Below are positions 24,809-34,638 of a stretch of 36,758 nt of DNA, one piece after another (the stretch's first letter is position 1; each line of letters opens with the position of its first letter). The notes under the pieces were generated by a model, which searched no databases, was not told where the DNA came from, and saw only the letters and a program-made list of their open reading frames with translations. This stretch comes from Bordetella parapertussis (GTDB lineage: Bacteria > Pseudomonadota > Gammaproteobacteria > Burkholderiales > Burkholderiaceae_B): NCBI GenBank assembly GCA_945883615.1, contig CAMCYB010000015.1:1-36758 (forward strand), read 5' to 3'. The translations under genes and the position numbers were made by a program.

Positions 24809-24873
24809 GTGCGACGAGGTTTTTGTTGTTAAGTTGCCTGTGGGTTTTGACGCCTGCGACGTTCAACTGTTTT

Positions 24874-24899
24874 AAAAAAGCACTTGATGCTTTTTTTCT
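24874..24899 (+). terminator. Second terminator-like hairpin just upstream of the grpE promoter
   Basis: A perfect 9-bp stem AAAAAAGCA / TGCTTTTTT, loop CTTGA, followed by further T. It ends directly before the grpE sigma-32 -35 box and would insulate grpE from read-through. Its A-rich 5' arm allows function in both directions. Confidence 0.7.
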
Positions 24900-24900
24900 T

Positions 24901-24929
24901 CTTGAAAAAGTCAAAACTGCCCCCACATA
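24901..24929 (+). promoter_or_regulatory. Sigma-32 (RpoH) promoter of grpE
   Basis: -35 CTTGAAA (24901-24907), a 13-bp spacer, -10 CCCCACATA (24921-24929). This closely fits the heat-shock consensus CTTGAAA-N13-15-CCCCAT-T. The ATG of grpE is at 24962 with GGAGA upstream. Confidence 0.88.
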
Positions 24930-24961
24930 TTTGAAAATGTTATCAATTTGGAGATTCAGGC

Positions 24962-25588
24962 ATGACCAAACCTCATCACGACGCGTCGCACGCAGGCTCA
25001 CAAAACTCACATTCTGATCACGCTGATTCAGAGCGAAACCAAAATGTTGAAGATCAACATGCGGCTCATGACGAATTAGACTCTCAGGCTGAGCAGGCTG
25101 ACGAATTAGACTCATCACATGAGCCTGAAGCCTTAGCCGCAGCGCTGGCCAAGGCGTTGTCGTTGGCAGCAGAGCATCATGACCAGTTGTTACGTGTGCG
25201 TGCTGAAATGGAAAACATTCGTCGTCGTTCACAAGAAGATGTCGCTAAAGCACGTAAATTTGGTATTGAATCGTTTGCGGAAAGCTTGGTGCCAGTCATG
25301 GATAGCCTGCAAGCTGCACTAGCCCTGACTGAACAAACCACAGAAGACATGCGCACAGGTATTGAAAGCACCATGCGTCAGTTGTCTGGGGCCTTTGAAC
25401 GCAATCATTTAAAAGAAATTGCACCGGCTGTGGGCGACAAGTTTGATCCCCATCACCATCAAGCAATTGCTACCGTGCCCGCTCAACAAGAGCCCAATAC
25501 CGTTGTTGCAATGTTGCAGCCGGGCTACTTAATTGCTGACCGGGTTTTGCGTCCGGCTTTAGTAACGGTTACGGCCCCTAAGTCTTAA
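24962..25588 (+). CDS. grpE: Nucleotide exchange factor GrpE
   Basis: A 208-residue DnaK co-chaperone that releases ADP from DnaK. The first 60 residues are hydrophilic, with many His, Asp, Glu and Ser, and an internal near-duplication (DELDS at two places, from the repeated DNA GACGAATTAGACTC). The long helix follows ([21 protein letters not shown], about 77-96), then [20 protein letters not shown] and the beta domain with [20 protein letters not shown] and [16 protein letters not shown]. It has its own sigma-32 promoter. Start chosen for the Shine-Dalgarno GGAG about nine bases upstream. Confidence 0.97.
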   Translation: MTKPHHDASHAGSQNSHSDHADSERNQNVEDQHAAHDELDSQAEQADELDSSHEPEALAAALAKALSLAAEHHDQLLRVRAEMENIRRRSQEDVAKARKFGIESFAESLVPVMDSLQAALALTEQTTEDMRTGIESTMRQLSGAFERNHLKEIAPAVGDKFDPHHHQAIATVPAQQEPNTVVAMLQPGYLIADRVLRPALVTVTAPKS

Positions 25589-25684
25589 AACGGGTGATTT
25601 AAGTGTGGTTTTCTTCCCTCGCTGCCTTGTGCAGTGGTGTTGGGTAAAGAGGGTTGATTTAATTGCATAAGCTGATTAAAAGAC

Positions 25685-25713
25685 CTTGAAAACCACAATT
25701 TAGCCCCCACTAT
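25685..25713 (+). promoter_or_regulatory. Sigma-32 (RpoH) promoter of dnaK
   Basis: -35 CTTGAAA (25685-25691), a 13-bp spacer, -10 CCCCACTAT (25705-25713). It has the same spacing and near-identical boxes as the grpE promoter and lies 49 bp before the dnaK start. No CIRCE inverted repeat overlaps it. Confidence 0.9.
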
Positions 25714-25762
25714 CTAACTAACAAAATTTAATATTTACCTAATTAACAGAGGGTTACACAAA

Positions 25763-27688
25763 ATGGGCAAGATTATTGGCATTGACTTAGGCACCACCAA
25801 CAGTTGCGTTTCAGTGATTGAGGGCGGAAAAGTCAAAATTATTGAAAATGCAGAAGGCAATCGCACCACACCTTCCATCGTGGCATACCTTGCAGATGGC
25901 GAAGTCTTGGTCGGAACACCCGCTAAGCGTCAGGCTGTTACCAACCCAACCAACACGCTCTATGCAGTAAAGCGTTTGATTGGCCGCAAATTTAGCGAAG
26001 AGGCTGTGCAAAAAGACATCAAACTGATGCCTTATGCCATCATCAAAGCAGAAAATGGTGATGCTTGGGTCAGCGCGCAAGACAAAAAGATGGCACCTGC
26101 TCAAGTTTCAGCAGATATTTTGCGCAAAATGAAAAAAACGGCTGAAGACTATTTGGGTGAAGAAGTCACTGAAGCCGTCATTACCGTACCGGCTTACTTT
26201 AATGATAGCCAGCGTCAAGCCACAAAAGATGCGGGCCGCATTGCCGGTCTAGACGTAAAACGCATTATCAACGAGCCAACCGCAGCCGCTTTGGCGTTCG
26301 GTATGGACAAATCAGAAAAAGGCGACCGTAAAATCGCTGTATACGACTTGGGTGGCGGTACGTTTGACGTATCAATCATCGAAATAGCTGATGTTGATGG
26401 CGAAAAGCAATTTGAAGTGTTGTCAACGAACGGCGACACCTTTTTAGGTGGCGAAGACTTTGATCAACGTATTATTGATTATGTGATCTCTGAATTTAAG
26501 AAAGAGCAGGGCGTTGATTTATCAAAAGACGTTTTGGCATTACAGCGCTTAAAAGAAGCCGCTGAAAAAGCCAAAATCGAGCTGTCATCAACCCAGCAAA
26601 CGGATTTAAATTTGCCCTACATCACGGCTGATGCGTCAGGCCCCAAGCATTTGAACCTAAAAATTACCCGTGCCAAGCTCGAGTCTTTGGTTGAAGACCT
26701 CATTGAGCGCACCATTGCCCCTTGCCGTACAGCTATTAAAGATGCGGGTGTCAAGGTCGGTGACATTGATGACGTGATTTTGGTTGGTGGTATGTCACGC
26801 ATGCCAAAAGTGCAAGAAATGGTCAAAGAGTTTTTCGGGCGCGAGCCGCGTAAAGACGTCAACCCTGACGAAGCCGTTGCAGCCGGTGCAGCCATACAAG
26901 GTTCAGTCTTGTCTGGTGACCGTAAAGACGTACTGTTGCTCGACGTGAGCCCGCTATCACTGGGTATTGAAACCTTGGGTGGCGTGATGACCAAGATGAT
27001 TACCAAGAACACAACCATTCCAACGCGCTTCTCGCAGGTGTTTTCAACGGCCGATGACAATCAACCGGCTGTCACCATTAAAGTGTTCCAAGGCGAGCGC
27101 GAAATTGCCAGCGGCAACAAATTGTTAGGCGAGTTTAATCTTGAGGGCATTCCACCTTCAACCCGCGGTACGCCACAAATTGAAGTAACTTTTGATATTG
27201 ATGCCAACGGTATCGTGCACGTGTCAGCAAAAGACAAGGGCACAGGTAAAGAGAACAAAATCACTATTAAGGCCAACTCAGGTCTGACTGAGGCTGAGAT
27301 TCAGCGTATGGTGCAAGACGCTGAAGCGAATGCCGCTGACGATCACCGTATTATTGAATTGGCTCAATCACGCAATATGGCTGATGCCTTGGTTCATTCA
27401 ACCGGTAAATCTATGGCTGAGCACGGCGACAAGCTTGATGCCGCAGAAAAAGAAGCGATTGAAGCCGCCATTAAAGATCTTGAGGAAGCGTTAAAAGCGA
27501 ATGCTGATAAAGCAACGCTTGACGGTAAGGTTGAAGTGTTATCAACGGCTTCACAAAAGCTAGGCGAGAAAATGTACGCTGATATGCAAGCTCAACAAGC
27601 AGCCGGTGCTGAGCAGCAGGCTGAGGCGAAACCCGCTGATGACGTCGTTGATGCTGACTTCAAAGAGGTTAAGCGCGACGGTTCGTAA
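25763..27688 (+). CDS. dnaK: Chaperone protein DnaK (Hsp70)
   Basis: A 641-residue ATP-driven chaperone. ATPase-domain motifs: [14 protein letters not shown] (about residues 4-17), [50 protein letters not shown] (about 192-206), [15 protein letters not shown]. The substrate domain has [20 protein letters not shown] and [20 protein letters not shown]. The C-terminus ends [11 protein letters not shown], as in proteobacterial DnaK. It is intact. GAGGG lies about ten bases before the ATG. It works with GrpE upstream and DnaJ downstream; a hairpin in the dnaK-dnaJ gap may lower dnaJ levels. Confidence 0.99.
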   Translation: MGKIIGIDLGTTNSCVSVIEGGKVKIIENAEGNRTTPSIVAYLADGEVLVGTPAKRQAVTNPTNTLYAVKRLIGRKFSEEAVQKDIKLMPYAIIKAENGDAWVSAQDKKMAPAQVSADILRKMKKTAEDYLGEEVTEAVITVPAYFNDSQRQATKDAGRIAGLDVKRIINEPTAAALAFGMDKSEKGDRKIAVYDLGGGTFDVSIIEIADVDGEKQFEVLSTNGDTFLGGEDFDQRIIDYVISEFKKEQGVDLSKDVLALQRLKEAAEKAKIELSSTQQTDLNLPYITADASGPKHLNLKITRAKLESLVEDLIERTIAPCRTAIKDAGVKVGDIDDVILVGGMSRMPKVQEMVKEFFGREPRKDVNPDEAVAAGAAIQGSVLSGDRKDVLLLDVSPLSLGIETLGGVMTKMITKNTTIPTRFSQVFSTADDNQPAVTIKVFQGEREIASGNKLLGEFNLEGIPPSTRGTPQIEVTFDIDANGIVHVSAKDKGTGKENKITIKANSGLTEAEIQRMVQDAEANAADDHRIIELAQSRNMADALVHSTGKSMAEHGDKLDAAEKEAIEAAIKDLEEALKANADKATLDGKVEVLSTASQKLGEKMYADMQAQQAAGAEQQAEAKPADDVVDADFKEVKRDGS

Positions 27689-27708
27689 TTTTTTGTTGTG
27701 TATTAAAG

Positions 27709-27745
27709 CGCCCGACATGTGTTTTTAACGTGATCGGGCGTCTCT
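27709..27745 (+). terminator. Hairpin in the dnaK-dnaJ gap (attenuator-like)
   Basis: Stem CGCCCGA (27709-27715) / TCGGGCG (27734-27740), an 18-base loop, then TCTCT. The T-run is poor, so it is more likely a partial terminator or mRNA-stabilising hairpin that sets the dnaK to dnaJ ratio. dnaJ shows no promoter of its own. Confidence 0.55.
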
Positions 27746-27770
27746 ATTAAACCCAAAGTAAAAGATAACC

Positions 27771-28901
27771 ATGGCTAAAAGTGATTTTTATGAAGTGCTT
27801 GGGGTGGCTAAAAATGCGTCTGATGACGACATTAAAAAGGCTTATCGTAAGCTCGCCATGAAGCACCACCCCGATCGCAACCCAGACAGCAAACAGGCAG
27901 AAGAAAAGTTTAAACAAGCCAAAGAGGCTTATGAGATTCTTTCTGACTCTGATAAACGCGGGGCTTACGATCGCTATGGCCACGCTGGCGTTGACCCCAA
28001 TGCAGCGGGCATGGGTGGCGCGGGCGGCGCACCGTTTGGTGATGCATTTGGCGATATTTTTGGTGAAATATTTGGTGGCGCTGGCGGTGCGCGTCGTGGC
28101 GGCGGTGGCCCACAGGTATATCGTGGTGCTGACCTCAAGTATTCGATGGAAATTACGCTTGAGCAAGCTGCCAACGGCTTTGATACCGAAATTCGTGTGC
28201 CAAGCTGGGAAAATTGTGAAGTGTGTAAAGGTTCGGGTGCTAAACCCGGTACTTCACCTAAAACCTGCCATACCTGTGGTGGTGCGGGTGCAGTGCGTAT
28301 GCAGCAAGGTTTTTTTAGTGTCCAACAAACCTGCCCCACTTGCCATGGTACGGGTAAAGAAGTCACTGACCCATGCAAGAGTTGTGATGGGGTTGGGCGT
28401 ACACGGCGTAATAAAACGCTGCAAGTCAAAATACCGGCTGGTATTGACGAAGGTATGCGCATTCGCTCGTCAGGTAATGGCGAACCCGGCGTAAATGGTG
28501 GCCCGTCTGGTGATTTGTTTGTTGAGATTCACATCAAACAACACAAAATATTTCAACGTGATGGCGATGATTTGCATTGCGAATTAACCCTGCCATTCAC
28601 CACTGCTATTTTAGGGGGTGATATACAAGTGCCCACGCTGAGCGGCAAGGCAGAAATCACCATTCCAGACGGTACACAGTCGGGTAAAACCTTTCGGTTG
28701 CGTGGCAAAGGTATTAAAGGCGTTCGGGCCGGTTACCCGGGTGACTTATATTGCCATGTCATTTTAGAAACTCCCGTCAAACTTAACGATCAGCAAAAAG
28801 ACTTGCTGCGTCAGTTTGAGCTTTCCCTAACAGAAGGGGGGGATCGCCATTCACCTCAAAGTAAGTCTTGGACAGATCGCGTCAAAGATTTTTTCTCTTA
28901 A
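27771..28901 (+). CDS. dnaJ: Chaperone protein DnaJ (Hsp40)
   Basis: A 376-residue type I J-protein that delivers substrates to DnaK and stimulates its ATPase. The J domain (about residues 1-70) contains the HPD motif in [10 protein letters not shown] Gly/Phe-rich stretch follows ([20 protein letters not shown], about 80-99). Four zinc repeats CxxCxGxG are complete: [32 protein letters not shown] (about 144-205). The C-terminal substrate domains have [20 protein letters not shown] and [19 protein letters not shown]. It is intact and last in the heat-shock operon, followed by a tandem repeat and a strong terminator. Confidence 0.98.
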   Translation: MAKSDFYEVLGVAKNASDDDIKKAYRKLAMKHHPDRNPDSKQAEEKFKQAKEAYEILSDSDKRGAYDRYGHAGVDPNAAGMGGAGGAPFGDAFGDIFGEIFGGAGGARRGGGGPQVYRGADLKYSMEITLEQAANGFDTEIRVPSWENCEVCKGSGAKPGTSPKTCHTCGGAGAVRMQQGFFSVQQTCPTCHGTGKEVTDPCKSCDGVGRTRRNKTLQVKIPAGIDEGMRIRSSGNGEPGVNGGPSGDLFVEIHIKQHKIFQRDGDDLHCELTLPFTTAILGGDIQVPTLSGKAEITIPDGTQSGKTFRLRGKGIKGVRAGYPGDLYCHVILETPVKLNDQQKDLLRQFELSLTEGGDRHSPQSKSWTDRVKDFFS

Positions 28902-28942
28902 GTTTTAAGGTTTAAGGGTCAATGAACGTTGTGCAAACTGAC

Positions 28943-29007
28943 CTAATGTAGCCAACTAATGTAACCACCTAATGTAACCACCTAATGTAATCACCTAATG
29001 TAATCAT
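28943..29007. repeat. Five tandem copies of a 13-bp unit after dnaJ
   Basis: Units at 28943, 28956, 28969, 28982 and 28995 read CTAATGTAGCCAA, CTAATGTAACCAC (twice), CTAATGTAATCAC and CTAATGTAATCAT. The gradual change between neighbours suggests stepwise duplication. The array ends seven bases before the dnaJ terminator stem. Confidence 0.95.
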
Positions 29008-29013
29008 TAGATG

Positions 29014-29043
29014 CCCCCAGCCGTAATGGTCTGGGGGTTTTTT
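29014..29043 (+). terminator. Rho-independent terminator of the dnaK-dnaJ unit
   Basis: Stem CCCCCAG (29014-29020) / CTGGGGG (29031-29037), extended by CC/GG across a bulge, then six T. It lies between the convergent dnaJ and M16 protease genes. Confidence 0.92.
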
Positions 29044-29057
29044 AATGCTGAGCTATC

Positions 29058-31832
29058 TTATTTAAAATCGCCGGCTACGGCACGGACGAAGCCTTCTGGC
29101 TTGAGATACCGTTTTACTGCTTGATTGATGGCGTCAGGGGTCAGCGCAGCGATACGCGCATCGAACTGTTTAGACCATTCAAAGGTACGGTTTTCATGAA
29201 GTAGAGTTGTCCAGGCACCAACCAACGCACTGTCTTGCGCACGGCCTAAAGCGCGCAGATTTAGGTAAGCCTCTTGGGCAGACTTGACTTCTGTCTCGGT
29301 GAAGCCGTCTTTGACAACGCGAGCCAACTCTTCATTCAAAGCGTTTTCTAAGCGGCTTCTATTGTCAGGAGCAAAGATAGCGTAGATTGTCCAAGAGCCG
29401 CTGGGCTCGAAAGCTGAAATCGACAGATTACTGCGCACGTTGTAAGACAAGCCGTCTTGTTCACGAATACGATTCCATAAGCGTGATGTTTCTGAGCGAC
29501 CCAACATAAAGTTAGCTAAAACCAAAGCTGGGTATTCAGCGTCATTGTCTTGCATTTTTACAGGCAAGGCTGTGATTAAAAATGCATTGGCTTTATCTGG
29601 CGTTTGAATGTTGATTGTGGTGGGTGCAATGGCACGGTATGGATCTTCAATACGCTGATATTTGGGCGCCCGTTGCCAACCTTTTAGGCCATCTGTTATG
29701 GTTTTTTCAGCTGTGATGGGGTCAAACTCACCAACCATGACAACAGACATTTGACCTGAGCCATAAAACTGTTTGTGAAACGCGACCAGGTCTTCACGCT
29801 TTAAGGCACTGTATTCAGCAATAGACTCTTCAAAAGAGGGCACATAACGAATGTCGTCTTTAGGCCAGGGGTTGTCGTAGCGCGACAAGGCATGAGAGGC
29901 TAGCGCGCTGGGTTCAGTCATCGATGCTTTAATGTCTGTTACGCTTTGCGCAATGAGCTCAGCGACTTGATCCTTAGGAAAGTTAGCACCTTTGACCAAT
30001 TCAAATGCAAGTGCCATCAAATTATTAATGTTGGCTTGAGTGGTCGTCATGCCAATTCGTACACTTGTGCCCGCACCTGATATTGACATATCACCGCCCA
30101 ACTCATCAATGCGATCTTGAATTTGCTGACGATTTAACGTGTCGGTACCCATTTTAATGAGCGATGCAGTGGCTTCCGAAGCAATCGCTTTAACTTTAAG
30201 CGTTTGCAGATCACCAAAACGAATCACAATCTCTGCACTGACACGTTCGCCTCGGGTATCTTTAGATAATAGAGCCAAGCTGACCGGGCCGTTGGGTAGA
30301 TTCAAAATTTTACGTTCAGTACGTGCATCAATATTGCTCGGTGAGGGATCAAAGCTAGCCGATGCGGTGGCTTTTTGGTCGCCATGAAAGTCTTTCAACA
30401 TGGCCTTTAAGTCGGGTCGTGCAACAACAGGTGCGCGAACGGGTTTATCAGTCGGAATGTACAGCCCTTCAGTTCGGTTTGAAGGTAAGAAATAGGCTTG
30501 TGCAACGCGTTGCACGTCAGCCAGAGTGGTGGCTTCGATCTGTGCACGGGCTTTGAAAAACATGCGCCAATCGCCCACAGCTAACGTTTCAGACAAAATG
30601 ATGCCTACTTTTTGCGGGTCGGCGTAGGCACGGTCCCATGATTTTAGCCACTGGCCGCGGGCACGTTTAAGTTCCTCTTCGGTAAACGGTGTCTGAGTGA
30701 TTGATTGAATCGCATCATTCATGGCAATCATGGCTTTTTCTTGATCGGTTTTGAGTTCAAGCTCAGCACCAAACATCACAGTACCTGGATCAAATTGATC
30801 CATTGAAAAACCAAATACATTCGTTGCTAAACCTTGGGGCACCATTGCTTTGTAAAGCCGACCCGATGGCGTATCTGAAAGCATCATCGTTGCTAAATCT
30901 ATGGCGGCATAATCAGGGTGGGCACCAGGGGGAATATGATACATACCCGCCACTAATGGCGTGCCACCCGAGCGGCGTAACGTCACGCGACGCTCACCAT
31001 CTTGAATCGGTTCAACGGTATATTCTTTGGGCAACACACGACTTGGTTTGGGTATGGGGCCAAAAACAGCAGCAATATGCTGTAGCGCGTTTTCTGCGTT
31101 GAATTGACCCGCCACGGTTAAAACTGCATTGTCTGGCTGATAATACAAACGGTAAAACGCTTGCAGTTGCGCAATATCAACACCTTCTACGTCTGAGCGC
31201 GCACCAATAGGTGTTTTGCCATAGTTGTGCCATTGGTAAGCAGCACCCAACATTTTTTGCCACAAAATTCTAAATGGGTTGTTTTCGCCACTTTCCATCT
31301 CATTACGTACAACAGTCATTTCGGTATCGAGATCTTCACGTGCAATGAGTGAATTCACCATCGCGTCGGCTTGCCAGTCTAAGTACCAGTTTAGGGTTTC
31401 AGGGTTGGCAGCAAATGAGGCGTAATAATTAGTGCGATCAGTTGAAGTCGAGCCATTGGCTTGCAAACCACGGCGAGAAAACTCAGCCAAGGCATTACGA
31501 ATGGTGGGCGTGCCTTTAAACAGCATATGCTCAAGTAAATGCGCCATACCCGTTTGGCCATAGTTTTCGTGACGCGAACCCACTAGATAGGTCATATTGA
31601 CTGTCGTGGTTGGTTTAGAATCGTCTGGCGCTAACAAGATACGCAAACCGTTAGATTCAAGCTGGTATTCAGTAATACCTTGAACCTCGGTGATTTCTTT
31701 CACCCCCTTAGGTAGGGTAATGGCCGCCGCAGGTAAGCTCAGGGCAGCGCACACCAGTGCAAAAATAAAGATGATTAAAGGACTGATGTTTGAGCGTTTT
31801 ATTGTTTGCATAACGGCATAAAACCTATTCAT
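29058..31832 (-). CDS. Periplasmic M16 family zinc metallopeptidase (pitrilysin/insulinase type)
   Basis: A 924-residue protein with two M16 halves in one chain. An N-terminal signal peptide is clear (SPLIIFIFALVCAALSLPAA, cut after AAA). The zinc site is HLLEH in GMAHLLEHMLFKGTPT (about residues 98-102), with the downstream glutamate in VVRNEMESGENNP. The C-terminal, inactive half includes the typical LGRSETSRLWNRIREQDGLS and SAFEPSGSWTIYAIFAPDN. M16 enzymes degrade peptides in a closed chamber; the periplasmic location is inferred from the signal. The start may also be the ATG at 31811. It is a single-gene unit, convergent with dnaJ. Confidence 0.93.
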   Translation of the reverse strand: MNRFYAVMQTIKRSNISPLIIFIFALVCAALSLPAAAITLPKGVKEITEVQGITEYQLESNGLRILLAPDDSKPTTTVNMTYLVGSRHENYGQTGMAHLLEHMLFKGTPTIRNALAEFSRRGLQANGSTSTDRTNYYASFAANPETLNWYLDWQADAMVNSLIAREDLDTEMTVVRNEMESGENNPFRILWQKMLGAAYQWHNYGKTPIGARSDVEGVDIAQLQAFYRLYYQPDNAVLTVAGQFNAENALQHIAAVFGPIPKPSRVLPKEYTVEPIQDGERRVTLRRSGGTPLVAGMYHIPPGAHPDYAAIDLATMMLSDTPSGRLYKAMVPQGLATNVFGFSMDQFDPGTVMFGAELELKTDQEKAMIAMNDAIQSITQTPFTEEELKRARGQWLKSWDRAYADPQKVGIILSETLAVGDWRMFFKARAQIEATTLADVQRVAQAYFLPSNRTEGLYIPTDKPVRAPVVARPDLKAMLKDFHGDQKATASASFDPSPSNIDARTERKILNLPNGPVSLALLSKDTRGERVSAEIVIRFGDLQTLKVKAIASEATASLIKMGTDTLNRQQIQDRIDELGGDMSISGAGTSVRIGMTTTQANINNLMALAFELVKGANFPKDQVAELIAQSVTDIKASMTEPSALASHALSRYDNPWPKDDIRYVPSFEESIAEYSALKREDLVAFHKQFYGSGQMSVVMVGEFDPITAEKTITDGLKGWQRAPKYQRIEDPYRAIAPTTINIQTPDKANAFLITALPVKMQDNDAEYPALVLANFMLGRSETSRLWNRIREQDGLSYNVRSNLSISAFEPSGSWTIYAIFAPDNRSRLENALNEELARVVKDGFTETEVKSAQEAYLNLRALGRAQDSALVGAWTTLLHENRTFEWSKQFDARIAALTPDAINQAVKRYLKPEGFVRAVAGDFK

Positions 31833-32075
31833 TACAAAGGGATGAGTTCAATATTTATAAATCGACAAAACAAAGTGCTCAGTTTAAATCTTTAGATGAA
31901 GGGTACTGAGGGCAAAATGTAATGTTAGATGGCTCTTAAGAAATACATTACCCCACTATAGTCGATGCTTAACTAGACTTGAATTAAGTCAATTGGTTCA
32001 GTAGGGCAACTTTAATTTTATATGTCACGTTTGTTTTCGGTCTTGCGTCTTTTGGCGGTTAAGTATGTAAAAGGC
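31833..32075. other. Intergenic region without recognised feature
   Basis: The 243-bp gap between the M16 protease gene and the VWA gene, both on the minus strand. It is AT-rich. It should hold the M16 promoter, but no convincing -35/-10 pair, hairpin or small ORF with a ribosome site was found. Confidence 0.5.
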
Positions 32076-33245
32076 CTAACTCGATAACGATCGCATGGCG
32101 CTTTCAAGCCCCGCCATCGTGACTGAATACATGCGATCTTGCATAATTTTGCCAATAATAGAAGTAGATTGGCGGTAAGCCCAAGAGGCCTTAGGTTCTG
32201 GGTTTAACCAGACTGTTTTAGGCCAAGTTTGAACAATGCGGTGCAACCATTCGGCACCCGTTTCGCGATTGTTATGCTCAACTGAGCCGCCGGGCTGCAA
32301 AATCTCATAGGGGCTCATGGTGGCATCACCTACAATAATGACGCGCCAATCAGCATTATATTTACGAAGCACTTCCCAGGTTTCAAAGCGCTCAGTGTGG
32401 CGCCTACGATTACTGCGCCAAAGGGTTTCGTAAGGGCAGTTATGAAAATAAAACACTTCGAGGTGTCGAAACTCGCTACGCGCTGCTGTAAAAAGTGACT
32501 CGATTCGGGCTATATGATCATCCATGCTGCCACCCACATCAAGTAGCATTAAGACTTTAACGCTATTGTGGCGTTCAGGCACCAGTTTTAGGTCTAAATA
32601 GCCTGCATTAGCGGCAGTGCTACGAATCGTGTCAGGTAAATCGAGCTCAAGGTTCGCACCTTGGCGTGCAAAACGTCGTAAGCGACGCAATGCCATTTTA
32701 AAATTACGTGAACCCAGTTCAACTTGGTCGTCGTAGTCTCGGTAATTGCGCTGATCCCAAACTTTGACTGCTGTACGATGACCCGCTGAATCGCCGCCAA
32801 CCCGAATGCCCTCAGGGTGATAACCGCCGTGACCAAACGGTGAGCGACCCCCTGTACCGATCCATTTTGACCCGCCAGCATGTCGTTCTTTTTGTTCTTC
32901 AAGCCGCTCGCGAAACATATTCATTAGCTTGTCCCAACCGTGTTTTTCTAAGGCTTCTTTTTGTTCTGGGCTCAGTTGTTTTTCAAAGGTTTTTACCAAC
33001 CAATCAGCGGGAATAGGCTTATCGGCCAACTCGGCATGCAGTCGACCAAAGTACATGGCAAACGCCCGATCATAGCGATCAAACAGCGTCTCGTCTTTAA
33101 TGAGCACCAACCTTGATAAGTGATAAAAGTCGTCAAGTGTGGGTGTCATCAGCGGTTTTAATAATGCTTCAAGTAGCGTCAAATACTCTTTGACGCTAAC
33201 CGGTAGTTTTTGACTGCGAAGGTGATAAAAAAAATCAAGCAGCAT
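32076..33245 (-). CDS. VWA domain-containing CoxE-like protein
   Basis: A 389-residue protein of the CoxE-like group. The N-terminal part (LDFFYHLRSQKLPVSVKEYL) and an acidic middle are followed by a von Willebrand A domain from about residue 225: VLMLLDVGGSMDDH, a metal-ion site close to DxSxS but with Gly in place of the first Ser (DVGGS), then FYFHNCPYETLW and VIIVGDATMSPYEI. Proteins of this kind pair with MoxR ATPases to remodel or load metal cofactors into partner enzymes. It lies 26 bp after the moxR gene on the same strand, so they form one operon. The partner enzyme is not identified in the window. Confidence 0.88.
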   Translation of the reverse strand: MLLDFFYHLRSQKLPVSVKEYLTLLEALLKPLMTPTLDDFYHLSRLVLIKDETLFDRYDRAFAMYFGRLHAELADKPIPADWLVKTFEKQLSPEQKEALEKHGWDKLMNMFRERLEEQKERHAGGSKWIGTGGRSPFGHGGYHPEGIRVGGDSAGHRTAVKVWDQRNYRDYDDQVELGSRNFKMALRRLRRFARQGANLELDLPDTIRSTAANAGYLDLKLVPERHNSVKVLMLLDVGGSMDDHIARIESLFTAARSEFRHLEVFYFHNCPYETLWRSNRRRHTERFETWEVLRKYNADWRVIIVGDATMSPYEILQPGGSVEHNNRETGAEWLHRIVQTWPKTVWLNPEPKASWAYRQSTSIIGKIMQDRMYSVTMAGLESAMRSLSS

Positions 33246-33271
33246 GGTGTGGTGATGTTAACGCAACGCAG

Positions 33272-34150
33272 TTATGAAGAACGTCGAGTTGAACTGCGCA
33301 TAACTGAAGCTAATCGTTCAAGCAATTGAGTGTCTTGTTCATTTTTAAGTAGCGCACCCGCTAAAATAGGCACTGCTGTGGCACTATGAGCTTCAATTTC
33401 AGCAGCGCTTATATCTTGCGCAAGAAGTAGTCTTAACCAATCTAGAAACTCAGAAGTTGAAGGTTTTTTCTTTAAGCCGGGTGCTTCTCGTAAAACAAAA
33501 AATGTATCAAGTGCCGCTTTAAGAACATTTGTTGATACGTTAGGAAAGTGCACGTCAACAATGGTCTTTAAGGTGTCTCGGTCAGGAAAACGAATAAAGT
33601 GAAAGAAGCACCGACGCAAAAATGCATCGGGTAGCTCTTTTTCATTGTTCGACGTAATAATGATCAAAGGTCGGTGTTTGGCCGTGATGGTTTGGCGGGT
33701 TTCGTACACATGAAAGGCCATTTGATCGAGTTCGCGCAATAAATCGTTGGGAAATTCAATGTCAGCTTTGTCGATTTCATCAATCAACACCACCACGGGC
33801 TCATCTGAAACAAATGCCTGCCAAAGCACACCAGGCAAAATATAGTGATGAATATCGGCAACCTTGGGGTCACCTAATTGAGAGTCTCTTAAACGTGAAA
33901 CAGCATCGTACTCATATAAACCTTGTTGTGCTTTTGTGCTTGATTTGATGTGCCATTGCAATAATTTGCGCCCCAAGGCCGATGCGACTTCCTCAGCCAG
34001 CATGGTTTTACCTGTACCCGGCTCGCCCTTTATTAAAAGCGGGCGTTGTAGCATTAAAGCCGCGTTAACGGCCAGTTTGAGGTCTTCGGTTGCGATGTAA
34101 CGATCCGTACCTGCAAACGAAGGGGCAAGCGAGAAGTTGGGGTTTTCCAT
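33272..34150 (-). CDS. MoxR family AAA+ ATPase
   Basis: A 292-residue chaperone-like ATPase from the ATG at 34150 (MENPNFSLAPSFAGTDRYIA); an in-frame TTG at 34189 is a weaker alternative. Walker A is KGEPGTGKTMLAEEVA (about residues 42-57). Walker B is VVLIDEIDKADIEFPNDLL (about 120-138). Sensor 1 is IITSNNEKELPDAFLRRCFF, which carries the arginine finger. This is the MoxR type, working with VWA proteins. It is the first gene of a moxR-coxE operon and diverges from the first cytochrome c gene. The start region overlaps that promoter zone. Confidence 0.92.
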   Translation of the reverse strand: MENPNFSLAPSFAGTDRYIATEDLKLAVNAALMLQRPLLIKGEPGTGKTMLAEEVASALGRKLLQWHIKSSTKAQQGLYEYDAVSRLRDSQLGDPKVADIHHYILPGVLWQAFVSDEPVVVLIDEIDKADIEFPNDLLRELDQMAFHVYETRQTITAKHRPLIIITSNNEKELPDAFLRRCFFHFIRFPDRDTLKTIVDVHFPNVSTNVLKAALDTFFVLREAPGLKKKPSTSEFLDWLRLLLAQDISAAEIEAHSATAVPILAGALLKNEQDTQLLERLASVMRSSTRRSS

Positions 34151-34276
34151 ATATAAGCTTTCTATTTGCAGTGCATCAGGTTTTATCAATTATCGTACAA
34201 TCTACTTGTTTTGCAGCCGTAAGCTTAATTGTTCAGCAATAATAACCAAATCTTTAAATATTTTAAGAGCGAACTC

Positions 34277-34630
34277 ATGATCTTTTTAAATACATTGTCA
34301 CGTTTAATTCGTTCAGCCTGTTTAGCATTGCTGACGGTTTTTTCAGTTGCGTCATTTGCTGCCGACGCACCCGTTGTGGGCGACCCAGTTGCTGCACAAG
34401 CTAAAGTCGCTATGTGCATTGGTTGCCACGGTATTAAAGGTTACCGGTCTAGTTTTCCAGAGGTGTACTCAGTACCCATGATTGCAGGTCAGTCGCAAGA
34501 ATACTTGGTTCTTGCTTTGCAAGCCTATGCATCTGGCGAACGCACGCACCCAACAATGCTTGCTATTTCCAAAAGCTTATCGCCTCAAGATATGGCTGAT
34601 TTAGCAGCCTATTACGCTAACCTTAAGTGA
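34277..34630 (+). CDS. Small c-type cytochrome (class I, single haem)
   Basis: A 117-residue exported protein. The signal peptide (LSRLIRSACLALLTVFSVAS, FAADA cleavage) is followed by a haem-binding CIGCH in MCIGCHGIKGY (about residues 47-51). The axial Met is probably in TMLAISKSLSPQDM. This is the c553/c4-like short class I cytochrome pattern. The start is the ATG at 34277. Its TGA overlaps the GTG of the next frame, which encodes a second cytochrome, so the pair is co-translated. It diverges from moxR with about 125 bp between. Confidence 0.88.
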   Translation: MIFLNTLSRLIRSACLALLTVFSVASFAADAPVVGDPVAAQAKVAMCIGCHGIKGYRSSFPEVYSVPMIAGQSQEYLVLALQAYASGERTHPTMLAISKSLSPQDMADLAAYYANLK

Positions 34631-34638
34631 GTATAAAG

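Noticed and set aside
24750..25232. 160-residue minus-strand frame over the grpE 5' region
   Set aside because: It is antisense to the grpE promoter and coding region, without recognisable domains; a shadow.
24901..25762. CIRCE operator near grpE or dnaK
   Set aside because: No TTAGCACTC/GAGTGCTAA inverted repeat was found; sigma-32 boxes explain the control.
26617..27060. 147-residue minus-strand frame in dnaK
   Set aside because: Ser/Thr-rich antisense shadow of a highly conserved gene.
27974..28462. 162-residue proline-rich minus-strand frame
   Set aside because: Antisense shadow of the Gly-rich and zinc part of dnaJ.
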